DNA of 64,000 nucleotides from Arthrobacter sp. Y81 (GTDB lineage Bacteria; Actinomycetota; Actinomycetes; Actinomycetales; Micrococcaceae), in assembly GCF_002929335.1 (NCBI RefSeq), contig NZ_PJIL01000017.1, forward strand, positions 1 to 64,000, written 5' to 3'. Position numbers and translations under genes: made by a program. The notes under the pieces were generated by a model that was not told where the DNA came from, searched no databases, and saw only the letters and a list, made by a program, of their open reading frames with translations. This document shows, piece by piece, positions 1 through 7,827 of this stretch (positions within the stretch are counted from its first letter, which is position 1; every line of letters begins with the position of its first letter).

Positions 1-417
1 AGAGGCCGGCCAGCACCCAAGCCACACACCGCCGTCGTAAATTCACCGGAAACTGAGAGAGCGTCCGGGAATTTCCCGCAGGAAGTGAGAGAGCGTCGCC
101 CCGAGATTTCGCTGGAATCCGGGAACCCGTTCCTCCATTGCCCTGGGCGCGCCTCGGTCAAGTCTCCCCAGGTTTCGTCCACCAGGCCGAAGGCTGAACC
201 GGCACGCTACTGAGGTGGATTCGTTGGCCTTGTGAGGCTTGACACGAGAGTGCCTTGCGGGGCCGGGACGGTTAGTTCGTGAGCGGCGACTCGCCTAGAA
301 TTGCATGAGATGTACGGACTTGGAAGCGCTTTATTTCGGGTTGCGTAGGAAAACGAAACACGGATAAGAGCGGCTGCGATTGCGCCAGTGGTCGGCTCAC
401 AACAGGAGGAATCCAAC
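1..417. other. Upstream non-coding region with a 12-bp direct repeat
   Basis: No gene is visible in this stretch. It holds two exact copies of TGAGAGAGCGTC at 54-65 and 86-97, 32 nt apart, each preceded by a GGAA-containing segment. A TAGAAT -10-like hexamer lies at 296-301, about 117 nt before the first start codon, with only a weak -35 candidate (TTAGTT at 272-277). The region probably carries the promoter and leader of the downstream gene; the repeat may be a dispersed intergenic element. Confidence 0.45.
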
Positions 418-2313
418 ATGGCTGAGCACAACGGCGGAAATCGAAGCGGCAAAGATCGCGGCAGTTACGGAGGCGGGCGGCCTTCAGGTGGCGGCCCGTT
501 CCGGGCATCAAATAATTCAGGCGGCGATCCCCGCGGATTCCGCGCCAAGGATGACCGCGGTGAGCGTCCGTCGCGCGAGGGGACAGGTGACCGTAAGCCG
601 TTCGGTGAGCGTCCGTCCCGCGAGGGCGGAGCAGAGCGTCGCAGCTTTGGTGCCGGTGATCGCGATCGTAAGCCGTTCGGCGCCGGTGACCGGGACCGTA
701 AGCCGTTTGGTGACCGTCCGTCCCGTGAGGGAGACCGGGACCGTAAGCCGTTCGGCGAGCGTCCGTCGCGTGAGGGTGCGGGTGATCGCGATCGTAAGCC
801 GTTTGGTGCGGGAGATCGTGACCGTAAGTCGTTTGGTGATCGTCCGTCCCGTGAGGGCGACCGCGATCGTAAGCCGTTTGGTGCCGGCGATCGTGACCGT
901 AAGTCGTTTGGTGATCGTCCGTCCCGTGAGGGCGACCGCGACCGTAAGCCGTTCGGCGCCGGCGACCGCGACCGTAAGCCGTTTGGTGACCGTCCGGCCC
1001 GCGAGGGCGGAGCAGAGCGTCGCAGCTTTGGTGGCCGCGACCGTGACCGCAAGCCGTTCGGCGCCGGCGACCGCGATCGCAAGCCGTTTGGCGACCGTCC
1101 GCGCCGTGAAGGCGACGGCGAACGTCGCAGCTTTGGCGGCGGTGACAACCGCAAGCCTTTCGGTGACCGCCAGGAACGCGCCCCCCGGAGCTTTGACCGT
1201 GGCGAATCAGGCCCCCGCGAGTTCGGCCGCGACCGTCCCGAGGACCGTCCTACCCGTGTCCCGAACGCGCGCGACCTGCGCAGCGCCAATCGTCCGGACC
1301 GTGAGCGTTCTCCCGAGATCGACGATGACGTCACGGGCCAGGAGCTGGACCGCGCTACCAAACACGAGATCAAGACCCTCGAAGCCAAAAGTGCAGAGTG
1401 GGTTGCGCGCCACCTGGTAATGGCCGGACGCCTCATCGACGAAGAACCGGAACTTGCGTTCCAGCATGCCCTTGCTGCCAGCCGCCGTGGCGGACGACTG
1501 TCTGCAGTCCGCGAAGCCGTAGGCCTGACCGCCTACGCCGCGGGCCACTACGGCGAAGCCCTGCGGGAATTCCGCACCTACCGCCGGATCAGCGGCTCCA
1601 ACGTGCACCTGCCTGTTATGGCCGACTGCGAGCGGGGCCTGGGCCGTCCCGACCGCGCCCTCGACGTCGCACGCTCCGACGAAGCCAACGACCTCGACGC
1701 ACCGGGCAAGGTTGAGTTGGCCATCGTGGCCGCCGGCGCCCGCACGGACCTTGGCCAGCTGGATGCTGCCGTGGCCGAACTGGAAATCGCGCAGCTGGAC
1801 ATCAACCGCGCCTTCTCCTACAGCCCGCGTCTGTTCCGCGCCTACGCAGATGCCCTTGCAGCTGTAGGCCGCGAACAGGAGGCCGGGAAGTGGCAGCGCC
1901 AGGCGGTTGTTGCGGAGAATGCGCTCGGTCTCGGAGGCGACGAGGAACCCGACATCATCGACCTTGGCTGGGACGAGGAAGAGGAAGCCCGCGAGGAGGA
2001 AGCACGGCGCCGCCTGCTCGCCGAGCAGAAGGCTGACAGCGCTCCCGCCCCCTCCGCGGCCGTTCAGGACGCAACTCAGGCAGCCGTTGTCGAGGCCGCC
2101 GCGTCCGACGCCGCCGCTCTCGATGAAGGCTCCGACGACGCCGAGTCCGATCACTTTGAGTCCGACGACGCTGAATCGGACGAGGACTCCGTGGAGGAAG
2201 ACGAGTTCGAGGCCCGCGGCACCAATGAAGCCGGCACCGATGCAGGTACCGACGAAGGCGCCCACGATGCCGGCGATACGGATTCCGCACAGTCGGACAG
2301 CGAGAAGGAATAG
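418..2313 (+). CDS. Disordered Arg-rich repeat / TPR-like / acidic-tail protein (Rv1691-type position)
   Basis: A 631-residue protein in three parts. Residues about 55-250 are low complexity: 13 copies of RK(P/S)FG, usually as DRDRKPFG followed by DRPSREG or AGDRD, plus three ERRSFG units. Residues about 300-500 are alanine-rich helices resembling tetratricopeptide repeats. The last 120 residues are strongly acidic (Glu, Asp, Ala). The ATG follows AGGAGG (404-409) with good spacing, so I prefer it to in-frame starts upstream. It sits 6 nt before the HAD gene, as the TPR gene Rv1691 precedes Rv1692 in mycobacteria. The Arg/Gly-rich repeats resemble RNA-binding tails of bacterial RNA helicases, so RNA or ribosome association is possible but not shown. 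Function unknown. Confidence 0.85.
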   Translation: MAEHNGGNRSGKDRGSYGGGRPSGGGPFRASNNSGGDPRGFRAKDDRGERPSREGTGDRKPFGERPSREGGAERRSFGAGDRDRKPFGAGDRDRKPFGDRPSREGDRDRKPFGERPSREGAGDRDRKPFGAGDRDRKSFGDRPSREGDRDRKPFGAGDRDRKSFGDRPSREGDRDRKPFGAGDRDRKPFGDRPAREGGAERRSFGGRDRDRKPFGAGDRDRKPFGDRPRREGDGERRSFGGGDNRKPFGDRQERAPRSFDRGESGPREFGRDRPEDRPTRVPNARDLRSANRPDRERSPEIDDDVTGQELDRATKHEIKTLEAKSAEWVARHLVMAGRLIDEEPELAFQHALAASRRGGRLSAVREAVGLTAYAAGHYGEALREFRTYRRISGSNVHLPVMADCERGLGRPDRALDVARSDEANDLDAPGKVELAIVAAGARTDLGQLDAAVAELEIAQLDINRAFSYSPRLFRAYADALAAVGREQEAGKWQRQAVVAENALGLGGDEEPDIIDLGWDEEEEAREEEARRRLLAEQKADSAPAPSAAVQDATQAAVVEAAASDAAALDEGSDDAESDHFESDDAESDEDSVEEDEFEARGTNEAGTDAGTDEGAHDAGDTDSAQSDSEKE

Positions 2314-2319
2314 CCGCGC

Positions 2320-3312
2320 ATGAGCGCTGATTCATTGATCTCAAGGTTCGACGCCCTACTGTCGGACCTCGACGGTGTTGTCTATGCCGGCCCCCACGCG
2401 ATTCCGGGTGCCGTGGAGGCACTCCGCCAGCTGGCCGAAATCGACGTCGGGCTTGGCTACGTGACCAACAACGCCTCCCGGACACCCGCGCAGGTGGCGG
2501 CTCACCTGCGAGATCTTGGCGCTCCCGCCGAAGACGAACAGGTTGTCAGTTCGTCGCAGGCTGCCGGCGAGCTGCTGGCCGGCCTGCTCCCTGCAGGGGC
2601 CCGGGTGCTGATAACGGGCAGCCCGGCGTTGGCACATGAGGTGGAGCTGGTGGGGCTGACACCGGTTCACAGCGCCAAGGAAAATCCGGTGGCCGTGGTC
2701 CAGGGTTTCAATCCCGAGATCGGCTGGAAAGACCTCGCCGAAGCCTCCTACGTCATTGCCGGCGGCGCCCTCTGGGTGGCCACCAACACGGACATGTCCA
2801 TCCCGCAGGCCCGCGGCATCGCTCCGGGCAACGGAACGCTGGTGGCTGCCGTGGCGGCGGCCACCGGGCAGCGGCCGCTGGTTGCCGGAAAACCCGAGGC
2901 CCCGCTGTTCCGCACCGCTGCCAAGCGGCTCAGTTCCGAGCGGCCCCTCGTTGTCGGCGACAGGCTGGACACCGACATCCTCGGCGGGAACAACGCCGGG
3001 TTCGCCACCGTGGCGGTGCTCACCGGCGTCGACACCCGCGAGTCGATCCTCGCCGCCCGCACGGCCGAGCGGCCTGACTACCTCATCAATGACCTCAGCG
3101 ACCTGTACCGCCCGTACTCCGTTGTAGAGGAGCACGACGGCGGCACGTTCCGTTGCGGTGCGGCCTCCGCCGTCGTGCGGGGGGAAGCAGTCCACATCAG
3201 TGGAGTTCCGGGGGACCTGGACTCGTGGCGTGCGGCCTGCTCGGCGTGGTGGACAGCCAATCCGCAGGCAGCCGCTCCTCTGGCGCCGGCCGTCGAGTGG
3301 CTGACGCACTAG
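2320..3312 (+). CDS. HAD-superfamily phosphatase, NagD/Rv1692-like
   Basis: A 330-residue haloacid dehalogenase phosphatase. The N-terminal LSDLDGVVY carries the DxD nucleophile/acid motif, followed by the TNN motif (about residue 48) typical of the NagD (class IIA) group, and the VGDRLDTDILGG segment near residue 215 is the Mg-binding motif. In mycobacteria the syntenic Rv1692 dephosphorylates glycerol 3-phosphate; the same substrate is plausible here but inferred from synteny. The C-terminal 70 residues form an extra domain also seen in that group. It follows the TPR-like gene by 6 nt, so the two are probably cotranscribed. Confidence 0.85.
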   Translation: MSADSLISRFDALLSDLDGVVYAGPHAIPGAVEALRQLAEIDVGLGYVTNNASRTPAQVAAHLRDLGAPAEDEQVVSSSQAAGELLAGLLPAGARVLITGSPALAHEVELVGLTPVHSAKENPVAVVQGFNPEIGWKDLAEASYVIAGGALWVATNTDMSIPQARGIAPGNGTLVAAVAAATGQRPLVAGKPEAPLFRTAAKRLSSERPLVVGDRLDTDILGGNNAGFATVAVLTGVDTRESILAARTAERPDYLINDLSDLYRPYSVVEEHDGGTFRCGAASAVVRGEAVHISGVPGDLDSWRAACSAWWTANPQAAAPLAPAVEWLTH

Positions 3313-3322
3313 GCCGACTCAC

Positions 3323-3328
3323 TAGACT
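3323..3328 (+). promoter_or_regulatory. -10 element for a predicted leaderless transcript
   Basis: TAGACT lies exactly 6 nt before the ATG at 3335, the spacing at which transcription would start on the start codon itself. There is no Shine-Dalgarno sequence in front of that ATG. Suggests an internal promoter for the small gene and tlyA-nadK-recN. Confidence 0.45.
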
Positions 3329-3334
3329 GGGAAT

Positions 3335-3595
3335 ATGACCGAGCTGAACAATTTTCCGGAAACGGACTCAGATCGGGCTGGGGTCAGCTGGCCTGCAGCT
3401 CCGGCCGGCAACGGCGAGCCGGCCAGCCACAACACGGGCACAGTCCAGGACGCTACAGTTGCCGCTGTGCTGGGCCGCCTGGCTGACATTCCGGAGCTGC
3501 CCGTTGGCGGGCACGCGGAGGCCTATTCGGCACTTCACGATGCGCTGCTGGACGCCCTGAACGAAGACGACCCGTCGGCTGCGGGTGACGCCTGA
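3335..3595 (+). CDS. Small acidic hypothetical protein (Rv1693-type position)
   Basis: An 86-residue acidic protein with no recognisable domain. It lies 22 nt after the HAD gene and 2 nt before tlyA, matching the place of the small gene Rv1693 between Rv1692 and tlyA in Mycobacterium tuberculosis. The C-terminal half (from about residue 45) has hydrophobic and acidic residues consistent with short helices; the N-terminal part looks disordered. The ATG has no ribosome binding site but does have a -10-like hexamer 6 nt upstream. Function unknown; conservation of position argues that it is real. Confidence 0.75.
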   Translation: MTELNNFPETDSDRAGVSWPAAPAGNGEPASHNTGTVQDATVAAVLGRLADIPELPVGGHAEAYSALHDALLDALNEDDPSAAGDA

Positions 3596-3597
3596 GG

Positions 3598-4410
3598 ATG
3601 GCCAGGCTGGACCAAATGCTCGTCACCCGGGGATTGGCGAGATCACGCACCCATGCCGCGCGGCTGATTGCCGAAGGCAAAGTCAGCTCGGACGGCACCG
3701 TTTTCGCGAAAGCCTCCACCCAGGTGGACGACCTCACACCCTTGGACATCGCCGACGACGGCCAGGACACCTACGTCAGCAGGGCGGGCCACAAACTGGC
3801 CGGGGCACTGGACGCTTTCCCGGAAGTCGCCGCGGAAGGAAAACGCTGCCTGGACGCCGGTGCCTCCACCGGCGGCTTCACGGAGGTCCTGCTGAGGCGC
3901 GGCGCGGAACACGTGGTTGCTGTCGACGTCGGGCACGGCCAGCTGGTTCCCGAGCTCAGGAACGACGCACGGGTCTCGGTGCACGAAGGCCTGAACGTGC
4001 GCTACATGACGCCGGACCAGATCGGCGGCCCGGCCGCGGTGACTGTCGCGGACCTGTCGTTCATCTCGCTGACCCTTGTCCTGGAGCCGCTTGCGGCGTG
4101 CACGGATCCCGGCGGCGACCTTGTCCTGATGGTCAAGCCGCAGTTTGAGATCGGCAAGGACCGCCTGGGCCGCACCGGAGTGGTGAATTCCGAGCGTGAA
4201 CGCCGGATGGCGGTGGAAAAAGTCGCCAATGCGGCGCTCGACGCCGGGCTGGATCTGCACGGCCTCGCGGCGAGCCCGCTGCCGGGCCAGGACGGAAACG
4301 TCGAATACTTCCTGTGGATAAAGCGCAGGATCACCACAGACTTGCCTAAGATCGAAGAGCGGGACGCAGCCGTTGCTGCGTTGCTCGGAACAATCTGGCC
4401 GAACCACTAG
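3598..4410 (+). CDS. tlyA: TlyA-family 16S/23S rRNA 2'-O-methyltransferase
   Basis: A 270-residue protein with an N-terminal S4 RNA-binding domain (residues 1-60: LDQMLVTRGLARSRTHA then AARLIAEGKV) and an FtsJ-type SAM methyltransferase domain whose motif I is LDAGASTGGFTE. Known TlyA enzymes 2'-O-methylate 16S rRNA C1409 and 23S rRNA C1920, which makes ribosomes sensitive to capreomycin and viomycin. Full length for the family. It begins 2 nt after the preceding stop and is followed 13 nt later by nadK, as in mycobacteria (Rv1694-Rv1695). Assignment is firm; the exact rRNA targets are taken from the family. Confidence 0.93.
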   Translation: MARLDQMLVTRGLARSRTHAARLIAEGKVSSDGTVFAKASTQVDDLTPLDIADDGQDTYVSRAGHKLAGALDAFPEVAAEGKRCLDAGASTGGFTEVLLRRGAEHVVAVDVGHGQLVPELRNDARVSVHEGLNVRYMTPDQIGGPAAVTVADLSFISLTLVLEPLAACTDPGGDLVLMVKPQFEIGKDRLGRTGVVNSERERRMAVEKVANAALDAGLDLHGLAASPLPGQDGNVEYFLWIKRRITTDLPKIEERDAAVAALLGTIWPNH

Positions 4411-4423
4411 AAAGCGGAACCCG

Positions 4424-5446
4424 ATGAGCAGGCGTGTACTGGTCCTTGCCCACACCGGCCGCGAGGAATCACTGAAGGCTGCCTGGGAGGCGTGCATCCA
4501 GCTGCATGCCTCCGGCATTGTCCCCGTGATGCAGAAATCAGAGCTCGAGGACATGGAGGGGTTGTTCGGCAGGCTCGAAGACCCTGTGGAGATCCTCCAC
4601 GACCACATCCAGCTTCCCGACGTCGAGCTGGTCATGGTCCTCGGCGGGGACGGCACCATCCTCCGGGCCGCGGAACTTGTCAGGGAAGTGGATGTGCCTC
4701 TTCTGGGCGTCAACCTGGGCCATGTTGGCTTCCTGGCCGAAAGCGAACGTGCCGACCTTGCCCAGACCGTCGAATGGATCGCGAGCCGCGACTACACGGT
4801 GGAGGAACGGATGACCATCGACGTCCAGGTCTGGGTCAGGGGACAGAAAATCTGGCACACGTGGGCCCTGAATGAGGCCGCCATCGAGAAGGGCAACCGG
4901 GAACGGATGCTCGAAGTGGTCACCGAAGTGGATGAGCGCCCGCTGACATCGTTCGGCTGCGACGGCGTGGTGATGGCAACGCCCACCGGATCAACCGCCT
5001 ACGCCTTCTCCGCCGGCGGCCCGGTGGTGTGGCCGGAAGTTGAAGCCCTGGTGATCGTTCCCATCAGCGCCCACGCGCTGTTCGCCAAGCCGCTGGTGGT
5101 CTCGCCCCGTTCCAGGCTGGCCGTCGAGGTCCTGAACCGGACCGATGCCCAGGGTGTGCTGTGGTGTGACGGCCGCCGTTCGGTGGACCTCCCGCCGGGC
5201 GCCCGCGTCGAAGTGACCCGCTCGGCCACGCCGGTCAGGCTGGCGCGGACGCACCAGACACCGTTTTCGGCGAGACTGGTCCGTAAATTCCAGCTCCCCA
5301 TCCACGGCTGGCGCGGGCCCATGCCCCAGGCAGAGTCCGTCCATACCGGGCCGGTACCCATCATCCGTACCCCCAGGCCCATGGTGCCGCCTGCGGGTCC
5401 CCGGTCCGCCGGGACGTCCGAGACTGATCCGACGACTGCGAAGTGA
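4424..5446 (+). CDS. nadK: NAD kinase
   Basis: A 340-residue NAD kinase that makes NADP+ from NAD+. Diagnostic motifs are visible: LGGDGTILRAAE (the GGDG nucleotide-binding motif), NLGHVGFLAE, and GSTAYAFSAGGP with the conserved NAD-binding residues. The C-terminal 55 residues (Pro/Arg rich) extend beyond the catalytic core, as in other actinobacterial enzymes. I take the ATG at 4424 because it follows an AAAGCGGA ribosome binding site and starts the family N-terminus (RRVLVLAHTGR). It lies between tlyA and recN, 3 nt from recN, in a conserved operon. Confidence 0.94.
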   Translation: MSRRVLVLAHTGREESLKAAWEACIQLHASGIVPVMQKSELEDMEGLFGRLEDPVEILHDHIQLPDVELVMVLGGDGTILRAAELVREVDVPLLGVNLGHVGFLAESERADLAQTVEWIASRDYTVEERMTIDVQVWVRGQKIWHTWALNEAAIEKGNRERMLEVVTEVDERPLTSFGCDGVVMATPTGSTAYAFSAGGPVVWPEVEALVIVPISAHALFAKPLVVSPRSRLAVEVLNRTDAQGVLWCDGRRSVDLPPGARVEVTRSATPVRLARTHQTPFSARLVRKFQLPIHGWRGPMPQAESVHTGPVPIIRTPRPMVPPAGPRSAGTSETDPTTAK

Positions 5447-5449
5447 ACC

Positions 5450-7189
5450 ATGCTTGAAGAACTGAGAATCCGCGACCTCGGCGTCATCACCGACGCAACC
5501 CTCCCGCTCGGCCCAGGCCTCAGCGTGGTGACCGGTGAAACCGGCGCCGGCAAGACCATGGTGGTCACCGCCGTCGGACTCCTTTTGGGTGCCCGGTCGG
5601 ATGCGGGCGCCGTGCGGAGTGGCGCGAAAAGCGCCTCCGCGGAGGCCGTGCTCAAACTCGACGCCGGACACGTGGCCGTCGTACGCGCGCTGGAGGCGGG
5701 TGCGGAGGTGGAGGAGTTCGACGGCGGCGCTGAACTGATCCTTGCCCGTCGCCTAGGTGCGGATGGACGCAGCCGGGCGTACCTTGGCGGCCGCGCCGCC
5801 CCCGTGGGGGTCCTTGCTGAGATCGGCGAAACCCTGGTGGTGGTCCATGGCCAGTCTGATCAGATCAGGCTGAAGGGGGCGCTTGCCCAGCGCGGTGCGC
5901 TGGACAAGTTTGCCGGCGATACCCTGGCAGGCCCGCTGGGTACATACCAGGCCCTGTACAGCCACTGGAAAGCCAGCCAGGCGGAGCTGGACACGCTGCG
6001 GGGCGCGGCCCGGGACAGGCTGCGGGAAGCCGAGTCGCTGGAGATCGCGCTGGCTGAAATCGACGAGGTGGACCCGCAGCCGGGCGAGGACGAGTCCCTC
6101 AAAGCGGAGGCCGTGAAACTGGCCAACGTCGAAGAACTCAGGATTGCGGCAAACACCGCGCACCAGGCGCTCATCGCGGAGGACTACGGCGATGAGGGCG
6201 ACGCCACCACCCTGGTGGACTCTGCGAAGAGGACCCTGGAGCATGTGGCTGAGCACGACGCCGAACTCGGCGCGGCAGCCGCCCGCCTGGCCGAGGTGGG
6301 CTTCCTGCTGAACGATATCGCCACGGAACTGGCGAGCTACCAGGCAGGGCTGGACTCAGAGGGTCCGGAGCGGCTGGCGGAAATCGAGGACCGGCGGGCC
6401 GCCCTGGCCAAGCTGGTCCGCAAGTATGCCCCCAGCATCGACGAGGTCCTGGTGTGGGCGGAGAACGCGCGCGTCCGGTTCGACGAACTGCAGGACGACT
6501 CCACCCGGATCGAGGCGCTGGATGCGGAGGTCGCCCGGACCGAGGCGGAACTGAAGAAGCAGGCCGCCGCCATCAGCAAGGTCCGGGGCAAGGCCGCCAA
6601 GGATCTCTCGGCACGGGTCAGCGCCGAACTGAAGGCGCTGGCCATGGCCGACGCGACCCTGGTGATCACCATCGAGCCCGCCGCCCAGCTGATGCCGTAC
6701 GGCGCGGACGAGATCTCGTTCCTGCTCCAGCCCCACTCCGGTGCGCCGGCCCGTCCGCTGGGCAAGGGCGCCTCAGGCGGTGAACTGTCCCGCGTGATGC
6801 TGGCCATCGAGGTGGTGCTCGCCGCAGTGGATCCGGTGCCCACCTTTGTGTTCGACGAAGTGGACGCCGGTGTGGGCGGGCGGGCCGCCGTCGAGATCGG
6901 CCGCCGGCTGGCCATGCTGGCTCAGCACGTGCAGGTCCTGGTTGTCACACACCTGCCTCAGGTCGCCGCGTTCGCGGACCAGCACATCACCGTCACCAAA
7001 ACATCGGTCAGGGGGGCCGACGGCGGCACCGCCACCGGGTTCACCTCCAGCGACGTCCGGCTGCTCGATGGCCCCGAAAGGGTCAAGGAGCTCGCCCGGA
7101 TGCTTGCCGGCCAGGAGGATTCCGAGACAGCCCAGGCGCACGCCCAGGAGCTGCTGGACGACGCCAAGCTGCTGCCCCAGCGGGCCTGA
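5450..7189 (+). CDS. recN: DNA repair protein RecN
   Basis: A 579-residue SMC-like ATPase for recombination repair of double-strand breaks. The N-terminus (MLEELRIRDLGVI) and the Walker A sequence GETGAGKTM (about residues 27-35) are typical of RecN; a long coiled-coil region follows in the middle, and the C-terminal half holds the ABC signature KGASGGELSRVMLA and the Walker B FVFDEVDAGVGG. Full length for the family. It starts 3 nt after nadK and closes the tlyA-nadK-recN operon. The next gene downstream is on the opposite strand and converges on it. Confidence 0.95.
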   Translation: MLEELRIRDLGVITDATLPLGPGLSVVTGETGAGKTMVVTAVGLLLGARSDAGAVRSGAKSASAEAVLKLDAGHVAVVRALEAGAEVEEFDGGAELILARRLGADGRSRAYLGGRAAPVGVLAEIGETLVVVHGQSDQIRLKGALAQRGALDKFAGDTLAGPLGTYQALYSHWKASQAELDTLRGAARDRLREAESLEIALAEIDEVDPQPGEDESLKAEAVKLANVEELRIAANTAHQALIAEDYGDEGDATTLVDSAKRTLEHVAEHDAELGAAAARLAEVGFLLNDIATELASYQAGLDSEGPERLAEIEDRRAALAKLVRKYAPSIDEVLVWAENARVRFDELQDDSTRIEALDAEVARTEAELKKQAAAISKVRGKAAKDLSARVSAELKALAMADATLVITIEPAAQLMPYGADEISFLLQPHSGAPARPLGKGASGGELSRVMLAIEVVLAAVDPVPTFVFDEVDAGVGGRAAVEIGRRLAMLAQHVQVLVVTHLPQVAAFADQHITVTKTSVRGADGGTATGFTSSDVRLLDGPERVKELARMLAGQEDSETAQAHAQELLDDAKLLPQRA

Positions 7190-7212
7190 GGGCGGGCCGT
7201 GGGAGGCGGGGC

Positions 7213-7731
7213 TTAGGGATGCTGAAGGCGGCCCGCCGCCCGCACCATCATCGCGTGCACCACCAGCGGGTGCAGCACGCGGACAGGCGCGAAGTACAGC
7301 CGGCCCCGCCAGCCCTTGAGCCGCACTGTGGTGGTGACCCGAAGGAGCCGGGCTCCGGCGTCGAACGCCACCCCGCAGCGGAAGTCCAGGTGCTTGTCGT
7401 CGGCGCTGATGAGCGCCTCCTCGCCGCGGACATCCGAGACGGCGAAGACACCCTGCGGGGCCCTGTTGATTCCGACCACGCCCACCAGGGCCTGGCGCAG
7501 GCCCATCAGGGCCGTCACCCATGCCGGCATTGACTGCGGCGAGAAGAGCGTCTCCGCCCAGACCCGCGGATCGGAAGGGCACCCCGCCGGTACTGGGACA
7601 ACAATCACATCGGCATAGTCCGGGACCGGGATCGACTCGAGCGCGAGGGACCTGAAGACGGGGCTGGGGCCCGCCCGGGCCAGGTCCTGCGGGTGTTCCG
7701 GGGTTTCGCCGGACAGATCCTCGGTGGTCAC
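7213..7731 (-). CDS. DUF2867-like protein
   Basis: A 172-residue protein of the DUF2867 type (residues about 30-170), a family often found alone or fused to NAD-binding epimerase-like domains; its activity is unknown. The GTG start is chosen because TACGAT (7738-7743, minus strand) ends 6 nt upstream, the leaderless pattern seen at several other genes here; ATG starts upstream (7770, 7806) lack ribosome binding sites and would run further into the pyrG promoter region. It converges on recN and is divergent from pyrG. In mycobacteria this position holds Rv1697-Rv1698, so the locus has been swapped here. Confidence 0.7.
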   Translation of the reverse strand: MTTEDLSGETPEHPQDLARAGPSPVFRSLALESIPVPDYADVIVVPVPAGCPSDPRVWAETLFSPQSMPAWVTALMGLRQALVGVVGINRAPQGVFAVSDVRGEEALISADDKHLDFRCGVAFDAGARLLRVTTTVRLKGWRGRLYFAPVRVLHPLVVHAMMVRAAGRLQHP

Positions 7732-7813
7732 CCCTTGATCGTAGGGGGATGGCACGGGAGACTGAAGCATTTGGGGAATCCGATTTTCGACCCGTGGAAG
7801 GCTCAATTGATGA

Positions 7814-7819
7814 TAGGCT
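7814..7819 (+). promoter_or_regulatory. -10 element for pyrG, probably leaderless
   Basis: TAGGCT ends 8 nt before the GTG at 7828, and no ribosome binding site precedes that codon. No convincing -35 element is seen at normal spacing. Confidence 0.4.
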
Positions 7820-7827
7820 CGAATTCC

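Noticed and set aside
380..1436. Long open frames in several frames over the repeat segment of the first gene
   Set aside because: The short-period repeat lacks stop codons in all frames; only the frame with AGGAGG before ATG continues into a folded domain.
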